Shown here in pieces: positions 1-8,764 of a stretch of 64,000 nucleotides of DNA. The notes below the pieces were generated by a model that saw only the letters and a list, made by a program, of their open reading frames with translations, was not told the DNA's origin and did no database searches. Source of the stretch: Paramuribaculum sp. (GTDB taxonomy: Bacteria; Bacteroidota; Bacteroidia; Bacteroidales; Muribaculaceae); contig JAFLSD010000001.1 in assembly GCA_022511125.1 (NCBI GenBank), forward strand, positions 62,001 to 126,000. Direction: 5' to 3'. Every line of letters starts with the position of its first letter. Position 1 is the stretch's first letter. A program made the translations under genes and the position numbers.

Positions 1-357
1 TGCGCCGGCTTCTTCAAGTTCTTTCTTCAAGCCTTCGGCGTCTGCCTTAGGAAGACCTTCCTTCACTACGCTCGGAGCACCGTCAACTAATTCCTTAGCT
101 TCCTTCAGACCTAAACCTGTCTGAGCTTTCACTACTTTAACTACATTGAGCTTGCTTGCACCTGCCGACTTAAGAACTACGTCGAAAGAGGTCTTTTCTT
201 CTTCTACAGGGCCTGCTGCTGCCGGGCCTGCTGCTACCGCTACTGCGGCTGCTGCCGGTTCGATACCGTACTCGTCCTTAAGGATCTGAGCAAGTTCGTT
301 TACTTCCTTTACGGTAAGATTAACAAGTTGTTCTGCAAAAGCTTTTAAATCTGCCAT
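1..357 (-). CDS. rplL: 50S ribosomal protein L7/L12, 3' end cut by window
   Basis: The minus-strand frame opens at an ATG (355-357) and runs off the left edge after 119 codons with no stop. Its protein starts [20 protein letters not shown], has an Ala/Gly/Pro-rich hinge, and then the globular C-terminal half with [15 protein letters not shown]. That is the usual L7/L12 plan of N-terminal dimerisation helix, flexible hinge and factor-binding domain. The family is about 125 residues, so only a few residues are missing. The protein forms the ribosomal stalk that recruits elongation factors. It lies 40 bases after rplJ, in the usual rplJ-rplL order; rpoB would be expected just outside the window. 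Confidence 0.95.
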   Translation of the reverse strand, partial: MADLKAFAEQLVNLTVKEVNELAQILKDEYGIEPAAAAVAVAAGPAAAGPVEEEKTSFDVVLKSAGASKLNVVKVVKAQTGLGLKEAKELVDGAPSVVKEGLPKADAEGLKKELEEAGA

Positions 358-397
358 TTTGATTATGATTTAAATATTGGTTTTACTTATTGTTATT

Positions 398-916
398 TTA
401 TTTATTCGAGAGAGTCTCGAGAATGCCGTGAAGTTTTGTAGCACCCGACTGGAGAGCCGATACAACATTCTTCGTCGGCGACTGAAGGAGGGCAACAACA
501 TCGGCGATGAGCTCGTTCTTGCTCTTGATTGTTGCAAGAGTCTCGAGTTGATTCTCACCAACATATACTGTTTCCTCTACGTAAGCCGCTTTAAAACGCG
601 GAAGCTTGTCATCCTTCTTCACGAAGTCCTTAAGCAACTTCGCAGGAGCATTTCCGACTGTTGTGCACATCAGAGATGTCGGGCCTGCAAGAGAGCCGTA
701 AAGCTCTTCATAGTTGCCGTCGAGACGTTCTAAAGCTTTATGAAGAAGAGTGTTCTTTACAACAAGCAGTTTGATGTCCGCCTTGAAGCACGCACGGCGT
801 AAAGCTGTTGTCTTCTCGGCATTCAGACCTGCTGTCTCTACCAGATAGAAATTCGGGTAGGTCTTCAGAGTTTCTTCGATAAGGTCTATTATCTTGATTT
901 TATCTTCCTTTTTCAT
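398..916 (-). CDS. rplJ: 50S ribosomal protein L10
   Basis: 172 residues, the normal length for L10, the stalk base that anchors L7/L12 dimers. The N-terminal part (MKKEDKIKIIDLIEETLKTY, then FYLVETAGLNAEKTTALRR) binds 23S rRNA. The central VVKNTLLHKALE and GPTSLM segments are typical, and the C-terminal helix (LLQSPTKNVVSALQSGATKL) is where L7/L12 docks. The gene lies 23 bases after rplA and 40 bases before rplL on the minus strand, inside the conserved rplKAJL order. In other bacteria L10 represses its own operon by binding the leader; I did not identify such a leader here. Confidence 0.97.
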   Translation of the reverse strand: MKKEDKIKIIDLIEETLKTYPNFYLVETAGLNAEKTTALRRACFKADIKLLVVKNTLLHKALERLDGNYEELYGSLAGPTSLMCTTVGNAPAKLLKDFVKKDDKLPRFKAAYVEETVYVGENQLETLATIKSKNELIADVVALLQSPTKNVVSALQSGATKLHGILETLSNK

Positions 917-939
917 TGTTCCGTCTTAATTCAGGTTAA

Positions 940-1632
940 TTAATCGATGGTCTTTGTGTCTACTTTCACACCCGGACTCATCGTGCTCGAAAGATAAATA
1001 CTCTTGATATAAGTGCCTTTCGCAGCTGCCGGTTTCAGCTTGATCAAAGTGTTCACGAACTCGCGAGCATTGTCTCTCATCTGCTCCGGAGTGAAGCTTA
1101 TCTTACCGATGGAAGAATGTACGATGCCGTTCTTGTCTACCTTGAAGTCGATCTTACCTTTCTTCACTTCTTCCACTGCTTTAGCCACATCCATAGTCAC
1201 TGTACCACTCTTGGGGTTTGGCATCAGACCGCGAGGACCCAATATACGGCCCAACGCACCGATCTTACCCATTATCGCGGGCTGAGTGATTATCACATCT
1301 ACGTCGGTCCAGCCTCCTTTGATCTTTTCGATATACTCGTCAAGACCTACATAGTCCGCACCTGCTGCCTTGGCTGCTGCCTCTGCATCAGGATTGCAAA
1401 GAACTAACACGCGCACCTGTTTGCCCGTGCCGTGAGGAAGCGTTACAACGCCGCGCACCATCTGATTCGCCTTACGAGGGTCTACACCCAGACGTACGTC
1501 GATATCCAACGATGCGTCAAACTTTGCATAGTTGACTTCTTTTACCTTCTCGGTTGCTTCGGCAAGCGAATAAGCCTTACCAGCTTCAATCTTCTCTAAA
1601 GCCAACTTCTGATTTTTTGTAAGTTTACTCAT
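940..1632 (-). CDS. rplA: 50S ribosomal protein L1
   Basis: 230 residues, full length for L1, which binds the mobile L1 stalk of 23S rRNA and helps release the E-site tRNA. The signature is clear: [21 protein letters not shown] near residue 50, [18 protein letters not shown] around 127-144, and a C-terminal segment [19 protein letters not shown]. It lies 18 bases downstream of rplK and is surely co-transcribed with it. In many bacteria L1 regulates translation of this pair by binding the rplK leader; no such structure was established here. Confidence 0.97.
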   Translation of the reverse strand: MSKLTKNQKLALEKIEAGKAYSLAEATEKVKEVNYAKFDASLDIDVRLGVDPRKANQMVRGVVTLPHGTGKQVRVLVLCNPDAEAAAKAAGADYVGLDEYIEKIKGGWTDVDVIITQPAIMGKIGALGRILGPRGLMPNPKSGTVTMDVAKAVEEVKKGKIDFKVDKNGIVHSSIGKISFTPEQMRDNAREFVNTLIKLKPAAAKGTYIKSIYLSSTMSPGVKVDTKTID

Positions 1633-1650
1633 TGTTCAATTGAAGTTTTA

Positions 1651-2094
1651 TCAGTTATTCCCGGGAAAAGCACCTTCTACGGTGATACCCATACTTCTGG
1701 CCGTGCCTGCAACCATCCGCATAGCGGATTCTACGGTAAAACAGTTCAAATCCGGCATCTTGTCTTCTGCTATCGTTCTTACCTGTTCCCAAGTCACCTT
1801 GCCCACTTTCGTACGGTTCGGCTGAGCTGAACCGCCTTTGAGCTTGGTGGCCTCCAGAAGCTGAATTGCTACCGGAGGAGTCTTGACAACGAAATCAAAG
1901 CTCTTGTCCGAATAGTAAGTGATCACCACCGGAAGAACCTTGCCTGCCTTGTCCTGGGTACGGGCATTGAATTGCTTGCAAAACTCCATGATGTTGATAC
2001 CCTTCGAACCTAAAGCCGGTCCTACGGGAGGTGAAGGATTTGCTGCTCCACCTTTAATCTGCAATTTGATCTGTCCAGCAATTTCTTTAGCCAT
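1651..2094 (-). CDS. rplK: 50S ribosomal protein L11
   Basis: 147 residues, the typical L11 length. The N-terminal domain carries the proline helix [20 protein letters not shown] that contacts elongation factors, and [12 protein letters not shown] follows. The C-terminal RNA-binding domain includes [20 protein letters not shown] and ends in the Gly-rich [15 protein letters not shown]11 stabilises the GTPase-associated centre of 23S rRNA. The gene starts 90 bases after nusG, which leaves room for a leader between the secE-nusG and rplKAJL blocks. Confidence 0.97.
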   Translation of the reverse strand: MAKEIAGQIKLQIKGGAANPSPPVGPALGSKGINIMEFCKQFNARTQDKAGKVLPVVITYYSDKSFDFVVKTPPVAIQLLEATKLKGGSAQPNRTKVGKVTWEQVRTIAEDKMPDLNCFTVESAMRMVAGTARSMGITVEGAFPGNN

Positions 2095-2184
2095 TTTGAT
2101 TCTGAAATTTTAGATTTTGGTGTTTATTGCCTGAATGAACCGATTTTACCGATAAAACTGCGTAACCAATCTTATGGCTTATCG

Positions 2185-2745
2185 TCATACACGCTCTACT
2201 TGCGAATTTTCCAGTTCCAAAGGCGTTTTACGGCCGAATATCTTGACGCTCACCTTCAGTTTCTTCCGATCGCGGTCCACTTCTTCGATTTCACCCGTAA
2301 AACCTGTGAAAGGGCCGAAAGTCACCTTCACCGGCTCGCCTACGATGTAATCGTTGAAACCGTCTTCAGTAATCTCGGCCATCTCGTCGACTTTGCCTAA
2401 CATCCTCACGACCTCGCTCTCGCGCAAGGGCTCCGGAGCTACTCCTTTGCCACGGGCGCCGAGAAAATCGATCACGTTCGTAGTGTTACGCAATTCGTGG
2501 ATCACCTCGCCCTGAAGGATAGCCTCGACAAACACATAACCGGAATAAAGATTGCGTTCCTTCACGATCTTCTTCCCGTTACGCACGGTAAAAACTTTTT
2601 CTGTCGGGATCAGAACCTGAAACACATAGTTGCCAAGATCCGAATTGCGGATTGCTGCATCCAACACTTCCTTGACCTTGCCTTCCTTGCCGCTTATGGC
2701 ACGAAGAACGTACCACGCTTTCTTCGGGGTTTCCTTTTCCGCCAT
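2185..2745 (-). CDS. nusG: Transcription termination/antitermination factor NusG
   Basis: 186 residues. The NGN domain starts with KKAWYVLRAISGKEGKVKE and contains LYSGYVFVEA. The C-terminal KOW domain is seen in EPVKVTFGPFTGFTGEIEEV and KLKVSVKIFGRKTPLELE. NusG binds RNA polymerase and couples it to ribosomes or Rho. The order secE-nusG-rplK is nearly universal, and nusG starts 12 bases after the secE stop. There is no large inserted domain of the kind seen in some NusG paralogues such as UpxY, so this is the housekeeping copy. Confidence 0.97.
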   Translation of the reverse strand: MAEKETPKKAWYVLRAISGKEGKVKEVLDAAIRNSDLGNYVFQVLIPTEKVFTVRNGKKIVKERNLYSGYVFVEAILQGEVIHELRNTTNVIDFLGARGKGVAPEPLRESEVVRMLGKVDEMAEITEDGFNDYIVGEPVKVTFGPFTGFTGEIEEVDRDRKKLKVSVKIFGRKTPLELENSQVERV

Positions 2746-2757
2746 CGTTTCGACCGT

Positions 2758-2958
2758 TTACTTGCCTAAACTATAAATTAAATGCATCACGTTATCTACC
2801 ACCTGATCCATACACCAGATTATAGCGGCGATAATAATGGAAGCGATCATCACTATAATGGCACTTTTGATCAGCTGGCCTTTGGTCGGCCAAGAAGTCT
2901 TATAACGGAGTTCCGTGTACGACTCCTCGATATCCGTAAGTAGTTTCAGTTTTTTCAT
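2758..2958 (-). CDS. secE: Preprotein translocase subunit SecE
   Basis: A short 66-residue SecE with a basic N-terminus (MKKLKLL), a cytoplasmic amphipathic region containing ELRYKTSWPTKGQLIKSA, and one membrane span at about 32-53. The single-span form is standard outside the enterics. SecE clamps SecY in the Sec translocon. The frame is open further upstream, but that stretch would run back through the Trp tRNA, so I chose the ATG at 2956-2958. It lies 14 bases after the tRNA. Confidence 0.95.
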   Translation of the reverse strand: MKKLKLLTDIEESYTELRYKTSWPTKGQLIKSAIIVMIASIIIAAIIWCMDQVVDNVMHLIYSLGK

Positions 2959-2972
2959 TTTAGTCAATTTTG

Positions 2973-3045
2973 CACGGGACGAGAGACTCGAACTCCCGAC
3001 ACCCGGTTTTGGAGACCGGTGCTCTACCAACTGAGCTAGTCCCGT
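2973..3045 (-). tRNA. tRNA-Trp (anticodon CCA)
   Basis: The minus strand folds as a full cloverleaf. A 7-bp acceptor ACGGGAC pairs with GTCCCGT, the D arm is AGCTCAGTTGGTAGAGC, the anticodon loop is CTCCAAA, and the T arm holds GTTCGAGTC. The discriminator is G73 and the 3' CCA is not encoded. The gene sits between tuf and secE, a common position for trpT. Confidence 0.96.
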
Positions 3046-3051
3046 ATAAAT

Positions 3052-3092
3052 GAGAGGCCGCCTGCGGTGTCGCCACCTTGCGGCAGCCTCTC
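3052..3092 (-). terminator. Hairpin between tuf and tRNA-Trp (attenuator or processing site)
   Basis: An imperfect GC-rich inverted repeat. The outer arms GAGAGGC (3052-3058) and GCCTCTC (3086-3092) are complementary, and an alternative inner pairing uses GCCGC (3057-3061) with GCGGC (3080-3084). Read on the minus strand it lies just after the tuf stop and before tRNA-Trp. There is no long U run, so it may be a partial terminator or an RNA-processing signal rather than a full stop. Confidence 0.5.
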
Positions 3093-3117
3093 TATTGCCT
3101 TTTCGTTTACGATTCTA

Positions 3118-4302
3118 TTAGTCGAGAATCTCTGTGATCTGACCCGAACCTACTGTGCGGCCACCTTCGCGGATTGCGAAACGAAGACCCTGGTCACATG
3201 CTACCGGGTTGATGAGATCTACGATGATTTCAACGTGGTCACCAGGCATTACCATTTCTACACCTTCCGGAAGAGTGATTTCGCCGGTCACGTCAAGTGT
3301 GCGGATGTAGAACTGAGGACGATAGTGGTTGTGGAACGGAGTGTGACGTCCGCCTTCTTCTTTCTTCAGGATGTAAACCGAAGCTTTGAATTTGCTGTGA
3401 GGTTTAACTACACCCGGATGGCAGATTACCATACCACGTTTGATTTCTTTCTTGTCGATACCGCGAAGAAGCAGACCTACATTGTCACCGGCTTCACCCT
3501 GATCGAGAAGTTTGCGGAACATTTCAACGCCCGTAACTGTCGATTTCAGGTTTGCACCAAGACCCATGATCTGAACTTCGTCACCAACTTTAACGATACC
3601 TGTTTCGATACGACCTGTTGCTACTGTACCACGACCTGTGATCGAGAATACGTCTTCAACCGGCATAAGGAACGGTTTGTCGATATCGCGAGGAGGCAGA
3701 GGAATCCATTCGTCTACTGCGTCCATGAGTTCGGTTACTTTTGCTTCCCATTCGGGTTCGCCGTTGAGAGCACCAAGAGCTGAACCGCGGATGATAGGAG
3801 TATTGTCACCGTCATATTCGTATGATGAAAGAAGATCGCGCATTTCCATTTCTACGAGCTCGAACATTTCTTCGTCGTCTACCATGTCGCACTTGTTCAG
3901 GAACACTACGATACGGGGAACGTTCACCTGGCGGGCAAGAAGGATATGTTCGCGAGTCTGAGGCATCGGACCGTCAGTTGCTGCTACTACGATGATTGCA
4001 CCGTCCATCTGAGCGGCACCAGTTACCATGTTCTTCACATAGTCGGCGTGTCCCGGGCAGTCTACGTGTGCATAGTGACGATTCTTTGTTTCATATTCCA
4101 CGTGAGCGGTGTTGATTGTGATACCGCGCTCTTTTTCTTCCGGAGCGTTATCAATCTGGTCGAACGACTTCACTTCCGACAGACCCTGTTTCGACAGAAC
4201 TGTCGTGATGGCGGCCGTAAGGGTGGTTTTACCATGGTCCACGTGACCGATCGTACCGATGTTCACGTGAGGTTTGGTTCTTTCAAATTTTTCTTTTGCC
4301 AT
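3118..4302 (-). CDS. tuf: Translation elongation factor Tu
   Basis: 394 residues, normal for EF-Tu, the GTPase that delivers aminoacyl-tRNA to the ribosome. The GTP-binding motifs are GHVDHGKT (residues 19-26), [12 protein letters not shown], and [10 protein letters not shown]. Domain 2 has [13 protein letters not shown], and domain 3 ends [13 protein letters not shown]. An upstream extension of the frame overlaps the tRNA-Thr gene and is not credible, so the start is ATG at 4300-4302 ([16 protein letters not shown]). The gene follows four tRNA genes exactly as E. coli tufB follows thrU-tyrU-glyT-thrT. Confidence 0.98.
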   Translation of the reverse strand: MAKEKFERTKPHVNIGTIGHVDHGKTTLTAAITTVLSKQGLSEVKSFDQIDNAPEEKERGITINTAHVEYETKNRHYAHVDCPGHADYVKNMVTGAAQMDGAIIVVAATDGPMPQTREHILLARQVNVPRIVVFLNKCDMVDDEEMFELVEMEMRDLLSSYEYDGDNTPIIRGSALGALNGEPEWEAKVTELMDAVDEWIPLPPRDIDKPFLMPVEDVFSITGRGTVATGRIETGIVKVGDEVQIMGLGANLKSTVTGVEMFRKLLDQGEAGDNVGLLLRGIDKKEIKRGMVICHPGVVKPHSKFKASVYILKKEEGGRHTPFHNHYRPQFYIRTLDVTGEITLPEGVEMVMPGDHVEIIVDLINPVACDQGLRFAIREGGRTVGSGQITEILD

Positions 4303-4398
4303 AACTCTGTGTTTATTGTTTTTATAAAGTTGTTCGTATTTAACACAAATGACGCGGTAACGATACTTCGCTACCAGGTCCGTTTTGAATGCTTCTGG

Positions 4399-4470
<72 letters not shown>

Positions 4471-4475
4471 ATTCG

Positions 4476-4548
4476 AGCGGAAGACGAGGCTCAAACTCGC
4501 GACCCTCAGCTTGGAAGGCTGATGCTCTATCAACTGAGCTACTTCCGC
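4476..4548 (-). tRNA. tRNA-Gly (anticodon TCC)
   Basis: The minus strand gives acceptor GCGGAAG/CTTCCGC, D arm AGCTCAGTTGATAGAGC, anticodon stem TCAGC/GCTGA around loop CTTCCAA, and T arm GCGAG-TTTGAGC-CTCGT. The CCA tail is not encoded. It is third of four tRNA genes upstream of tuf. Confidence 0.95.
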
Positions 4549-4602
4549 AGACAGTCACCATTTCGAAGGAGCTTGTTTCATCTCCTATGAACCGGAAACT
4601 TG

Positions 4603-4685
4603 TGGGCGCGGATGGATTCGAACCACCGAAGGCGACAGCCAGCAGATTTACAGTCTGCCCCATTTGGCCACTCTGGAACACGCCC
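4603..4685 (-). tRNA. tRNA-Tyr (anticodon GTA)
   Basis: An 83-base class II tRNA on the minus strand. Acceptor GGGCGTG pairs with CGCGCCC (one G-U), the anticodon stem CAGA/TCTG flanks loop CTGTAAA, and a long variable arm precedes the T arm GGTGG-TTCGAAT-CCATC. The discriminator is A73 and CCA is not encoded. It is the second gene in the Thr-Tyr-Gly-Thr-tuf cluster. Confidence 0.95.
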
Positions 4686-4751
4686 TTTTTTCAAACTTTT
4701 TTTTCAGATCGTTTATCGGAAACTCCTTTCCGTTTCAATCACTTTTTTTTG

Positions 4752-4825
4752 AGCCTCTTGTCGGATTCGAACCAACGACCCCGAGATTACAAATCACGTG
4801 CTCTGGCCAACTGAGCTAAAGAGGC
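4752..4825 (-). tRNA. tRNA-Thr (anticodon TGT)
   Basis: The minus strand gives acceptor GCCTCTT/AAGAGGC, D arm AGCTCAGTTGGCCAGAGC, anticodon loop TTTGTAA and T arm GTTGG-TTCGAAT-CCGAC. The anticodon stem CGTGA/TCTCG has a T29-T41 mismatch. The discriminator is T73 and CCA is not encoded. It is the first gene of the tRNA-tuf transcript. Confidence 0.94.
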
Positions 4826-4865
4826 GATTGCTCATCGAGGACTTGACTCCCCTCAAAAGCGATTG

Positions 4866-4897
4866 CAAAATTACAACCATTTTTCATTTTTTCCAAA
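4866..4897 (-). promoter_or_regulatory. Promoter of the tRNA-tuf-secE-nusG-rpl transcript
   Basis: Read on the minus strand there is a TTTG (4894-4897), a 20-base spacer, and TAATTTTG (4866-4873), which fits the Bacteroidota -33/-7 consensus. Predicted initiation near 4860 is about 35 bases upstream of tRNA-Thr(TGT). No other strong match was found in front of the cluster. Confidence 0.6.
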
Positions 4898-5010
4898 CAT
4901 ATTTCAAACAAAATTATCAACATTACACACCAAACACACCTAACATTCTGATTATCCAACAATTAAATTTTTATGACAAAACTAAAATTTTTCATTCCCT
5001 TTTTTTTTTG

Positions 5011-5018
5011 TAAGTTTG
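5011..5018 (+). promoter_or_regulatory. -7 element before aminopeptidase P
   Basis: TAAGTTTG matches the Bacteroidota -7 consensus and lies about 50 bases upstream of the ATG at 5070. No TTG is seen at the -33 position. A run of ten T (5000-5009) directly abuts the element. Confidence 0.4.
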
Positions 5019-5069
5019 CACATTATATTTCGTAAATATCAAATAATTCCACATAATCTTCTAACTGTC

Positions 5070-6854
5070 ATGAAACAAGACATCATTCAGCGCATAGAAT
5101 CGCTTAGAAAATTAATGACCGAGAAACATATCGACGCTGTCGTTATTCCTCAAACCGATCCACATCAAAGTGAATATCTCGCCGACAGATGGCAGGTTAG
5201 AAGATGGTTCAGTGGATTTACAGGTTCAGCGGGAAGTCTCGTTGTTACGGCCACACAGGCCTTCTTATGGGCCGACTCACGTTATTGGCTCCAGGCCGAC
5301 AATCAACTCGAAGGAACCGGTATAGGTGTCATGAAAGAAGGCTTGCCCGAGGTGCCTGAAATAAACGACTGGCTTTGCAAAAACTTAAAACCGGGTCAAA
5401 CAGTCGGAATCGACGGCATGGTCTTCTCATCATCGTCGGTAGCTCAGATGAAAGCCGCACTTTCAAAACATGGCATCAATCTTTCTACCGATATCGATCC
5501 TGCAGTGCTTTGGAACGACCGGCCATCGCTGCCACTCGACCCCGTTTTCATTCATGACGAAAAATTTGCCGGCGAGTCCACCGCCTCCAAACTCTCCAAA
5601 ATACTCGATTTTGCGAAGAAACAAGGAGCGGAAAGCGTTTTCATTGCCGACCTCGCAGAAATAGCTTGGACACTAAACATACGTTCGTCGGACGTAGAGT
5701 CAAATCCTGTCACTATGGCATTTCTCTTCGTTTCTCCGCTAAATTCGGTACTCTTCGTAGAAACTGCAAAACTTTCCGACGATGTAAGGAACTATCTCAC
5801 GGCTAACGGCGTCAATGTAGCCCCTTACAACACTGTCGAATCTTTTCTTAACGCACTTCCCGACACCGGAAAAGTTCTCGTCAATCCGGTTCAGACAGCG
5901 TTCCGTCTCCAGAAAGCCATCGGCGAAAAAGTGCTTGAAAGCTCTTCGCCCGTCGCTCTCCTGAAAGGTTGCAAGAACGAGACCCAGATTAAAGGTGTCC
6001 GCAATGCGATGGAAAAAGATGGCGTTGCTCTCGTCCACTCGTTCATGGAAATTGAGGAGAAGCTCCATAAAGGCGAACCCCTGACAGAAATCGATGTAGC
6101 GGAAATTCTCACCAAGCACCGCAGTGCTCAGGAACTCTACTTCGACCAGAGCTTTGACACCATAGCCGGTTACGGTCCTCACGGAGCTATCGTCCATTAT
6201 TCGGCAACCCCCGAAACAAACGTCACAATCTACCCTGACAATCTCCTCCTCATCGACTCGGGTGCCAACTATCTCGACGGCACGACCGATATCACTCGTA
6301 CTATCGCTCTCGGTCAACCAACTCCGCAGCAAAAACGCGACTTCACTCTCGTCATGAAAGGACACATCGCGCTTGCTCAAGCAGTCTATCCGGCCGGAAC
6401 CCGTGGAGCGCAGCTCGATGTCCTCGCCAGAATTTTCCTTTGGAAAGACGGGCTAAGCTACCTCCACGGCACAGGACACGGCGTTGGTCACTTCCTCAAT
6501 GTCCATGAAGGACCACAGAGCATCCGCCTAAACGAGAATCCAACTCCTCTGATGCCGGGTATGATCACATCCGACGAGCCCGGGATTTATCGTGCCGGTC
6601 AGTACGGAATACGCTGCGAAAATCTCATATTGACTATACCGGCTATGACAACCGAATTCGGCGATTTTTATAAATTTGAAGTCCTCACCCTCTTCCCGTT
6701 CGATTTAACTCTCTTCGATACGACTATAATGAGCGATGCGGAGATCGAGTGGCTCAACGCCTATCATGATGAAGTGCGTGCGCGTCTAACACCGAGACTT
6801 GATGCTGAAGCAGCTGCTTGGCTCGAAGAAAAAACCAAAACCCTTAAAAGATAA
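5070..6854 (+). CDS. pepP: Xaa-Pro aminopeptidase (aminopeptidase P, M24B)
   Basis: 594 residues, the long aminopeptidase P form with two creatinase-like N-terminal domains and a C-terminal pita-bread catalytic domain. It removes N-terminal residues preceding proline. The dinuclear metal ligands are visible: Asp in DSGANYLDG, Asp in TTDITRT, His in HGTGHGVGHF, Glu in TSDEPGIY and Glu in FYKFEVLT. There is no signal peptide, so it is cytoplasmic. The start is ATG at 5070 (MKQDIIQRIESLRKLM); an upstream in-frame ATG would put the -7 element within the coding region. It is followed 8 bases later by a carbonic anhydrase-like gene. Confidence 0.93.
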   Translation: MKQDIIQRIESLRKLMTEKHIDAVVIPQTDPHQSEYLADRWQVRRWFSGFTGSAGSLVVTATQAFLWADSRYWLQADNQLEGTGIGVMKEGLPEVPEINDWLCKNLKPGQTVGIDGMVFSSSSVAQMKAALSKHGINLSTDIDPAVLWNDRPSLPLDPVFIHDEKFAGESTASKLSKILDFAKKQGAESVFIADLAEIAWTLNIRSSDVESNPVTMAFLFVSPLNSVLFVETAKLSDDVRNYLTANGVNVAPYNTVESFLNALPDTGKVLVNPVQTAFRLQKAIGEKVLESSSPVALLKGCKNETQIKGVRNAMEKDGVALVHSFMEIEEKLHKGEPLTEIDVAEILTKHRSAQELYFDQSFDTIAGYGPHGAIVHYSATPETNVTIYPDNLLLIDSGANYLDGTTDITRTIALGQPTPQQKRDFTLVMKGHIALAQAVYPAGTRGAQLDVLARIFLWKDGLSYLHGTGHGVGHFLNVHEGPQSIRLNENPTPLMPGMITSDEPGIYRAGQYGIRCENLILTIPAMTTEFGDFYKFEVLTLFPFDLTLFDTTIMSDAEIEWLNAYHDEVRARLTPRLDAEAAAWLEEKTKTLKR

Positions 6855-6862
6855 GCATCACC

Positions 6863-7387
6863 ATGCCTTTAATCATACCGGTTCGGGGATTCGAACCTAT
6901 CATCGGAAAAGATTGCTTCCTGGCCGAAAACGCGACCATAGTCGGCGACACCGTGATCGGCGACGAATGTTCTATCTGGTTCAACGTTGTCCTCCGGGGC
7001 GATGTAAACTCGATTAGAATAGGTAATCGTGTTAATATACAGGACGGTTCGGTTCTACATACGCTTTACGAAAAATCCACTATCGAAATAGGCGACGACG
7101 TATCGATTGGCCATAATGTTACTCTCCATGGATGTAAAATCCGTGATTTCGCGCTCATAGGAATGGGAGCTGTTGTTATGGATGATGCAGAAGTTGGAGA
7201 AGGCGCGCTCGTGGCAGCCGGTTCTGTCGTTTTGTCACGCACTAAGATCGGGCCGAACGAAATGTGGGGTGGAGCACCGGCCAAATTCATCAAGATGGTT
7301 GAGCCCGAAAAAAGCCGCGAAATGAATATCAGGATAGCTAAAAACTATCTGATGTATTCCCGTTGGTACACCGACCCCGAGAAATAA
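6863..7387 (+). CDS. Gamma carbonic anhydrase-like hexapeptide-repeat protein
   Basis: 174 residues of left-handed beta-helix repeats, with hexapeptide patterns such as IVGDTVIGDECSI and IEIGDDVSIGHNVTL. The three zinc-ligand histidines of the gamma carbonic anhydrase/PaaY/YrdA group are in place: His66 (SVLHT), His84 (IGHNV) and His89 (TLHGC). The C-terminus GGAPAKFIK is typical. Members form trimers; some hydrate CO2, while for many the activity is unproven. It is probably translated from the same message as pepP (8-base gap). Confidence 0.85.
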   Translation: MPLIIPVRGFEPIIGKDCFLAENATIVGDTVIGDECSIWFNVVLRGDVNSIRIGNRVNIQDGSVLHTLYEKSTIEIGDDVSIGHNVTLHGCKIRDFALIGMGAVVMDDAEVGEGALVAAGSVVLSRTKIGPNEMWGGAPAKFIKMVEPEKSREMNIRIAKNYLMYSRWYTDPEK

Positions 7388-7402
7388 CATGTTTCACCAA
7401 TT

Positions 7403-8758
7403 TTGCTGACTTTGGATACCGACCCTTTACCGCTTGCCGAATCACTGCTGTCCGTCTTATCGGCCTTCACAGTTAACTTACCCGAGACATTCGGGCTTTC
7501 GCAAATTATTGCGTTAGCTTGTGCATTTGTTGCATTAATGGTTTCAGCTTTCGTCAGCGGAAGCGAATTGGCGTTTTTCTCACTTACTCCGGAGCAGTTC
7601 GACAGTCTTGAAGATAACCCACGCTATCGTAACGCGGTCAAACTACTCGAAGCCCCAGAGCGACTTCTCGCTACAGTCCTGATAGCCAACAACCTTGTAA
7701 ATGTCACCATCGTCATTCTATGCAATTATGCATTCGGAGCCGTGTTCGACAACATGAGTCCTGTATTGAGTTTCATTCTTCAGACCATCATCCTCACATT
7801 CCTAATACTCCTTTTCGGAGAGATATTGCCCAAACTGATAGCTAACAGCGACAATCTTCGATGGATACGGATTTCCTCTCCCGTTATCAGCCTCCTTAAA
7901 AAGCTTTTCTATCCCGTCTCGTCGGTTTTGGTCAAATCTACGGTGATCGTTAACCGAGTTGTCTCAAAAAAAGAAACCGACGTGACACCAGAGGATCTTG
8001 AACAGGCTCTCGAAATCACTGACTTAAAATCTGGAGAAGAAAAAAACATGCTCGAAGGCATCTTGAAATTCGGCGACACTACAGCCTCCGAAGTCATGAC
8101 ACCGCGAGTCGACATGGTGTGTATCTTCATGGAAGATTCTTTCGACAAAGTGCTCGAAACGGTTGTAGAATCCGGCTATGCCCGTATTCCTGTATGCGGC
8201 GAGTCTGACGACGACATCAAGGGCATATTGTTTTCTCGCGACCTACTGCCCTATATAGGTAAGGAGAATTCTGATTTCGACTGGCATAAACTACTACGCG
8301 AACCTTATTTCGTACCTGAGTCACGAATGATCGACGACCTTCTCGAAGACTTTCGCAAACGACGCGTCCACATGGCAGTCGTTGTCGATGAGTTCGGAGG
8401 AACGCAAGGCATTGTCACCATGGAGGATGTTCTCGAAGAAATAGTCGGAGACATCGACGACGAATATGACGACGAAGCAAAAACTTACCGCAAACTTCAG
8501 GACAACACCTATATCTTCGAAGGCAAAACCCTCCTCGGCGACTTCTTCCGTGTAACAGGACTCGACGAAGAAGATTACTCGGCTGTGACCGCTGACTGCG
8601 AAACACTTGCCGGAATGCTCCTCGCCATAAAAGGTGATTTCCCTAAGGAAAAAGAACCCCTCGTTTATGGCCGATGCCGCTTCCTAATCCTTGACATCCA
8701 CGGACATCGTATTGCATCGGTTCGGGTCAAAGTCATGCCGGAGATACAAACACTCTGA
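7403..8758 (+). CDS. gldE: GldE-type CNNM/CBS-domain membrane protein (CorC/HlyC-like)
   Basis: 451 residues. An N-terminal CNNM (DUF21) domain with several membrane spans contains FVSGSELAFFSL and FGEILPKLIA. Two CBS domains follow (SEVMTPRVDMVCI, and VDEFGGTQGIVTMEDVLEEI), then a C-terminal CorC/HlyC domain. The layout fits GldE, named from gliding motility in Flavobacteria but widespread in non-gliding Bacteroidota; ion transport is possible but unproven. The start is uncertain: no ATG is available after the preceding stop, so TTG at 7403 is the best guess. It lies 15 bases after the carbonic anhydrase-like gene and 6 before the PPTase gene. Confidence 0.8.
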   Translation: MLTLDTDPLPLAESLLSVLSAFTVNLPETFGLSQIIALACAFVALMVSAFVSGSELAFFSLTPEQFDSLEDNPRYRNAVKLLEAPERLLATVLIANNLVNVTIVILCNYAFGAVFDNMSPVLSFILQTIILTFLILLFGEILPKLIANSDNLRWIRISSPVISLLKKLFYPVSSVLVKSTVIVNRVVSKKETDVTPEDLEQALEITDLKSGEEKNMLEGILKFGDTTASEVMTPRVDMVCIFMEDSFDKVLETVVESGYARIPVCGESDDDIKGILFSRDLLPYIGKENSDFDWHKLLREPYFVPESRMIDDLLEDFRKRRVHMAVVVDEFGGTQGIVTMEDVLEEIVGDIDDEYDDEAKTYRKLQDNTYIFEGKTLLGDFFRVTGLDEEDYSAVTADCETLAGMLLAIKGDFPKEKEPLVYGRCRFLILDIHGHRIASVRVKVMPEIQTL

Positions 8759-8764
8759 TCGACG

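Noticed and set aside
2959-3030. N-terminal extension of SecE by 24 residues
   Set aside because: It overlaps tRNA-Trp; the MKKLKLL start is normal for SecE.
3067-3783. A 238-codon plus-strand frame opposite tuf
   Set aside because: Antisense shadow of EF-Tu, with Cys/Tyr/Phe-rich composition typical of such frames.
4752-4825. T29-T41 mismatch in the anticodon stem of tRNA-Thr(TGT) as a sign of a broken gene
   Set aside because: As I recall, Bacteroidota homologues carry the same sequence at this place, so it is probably normal.
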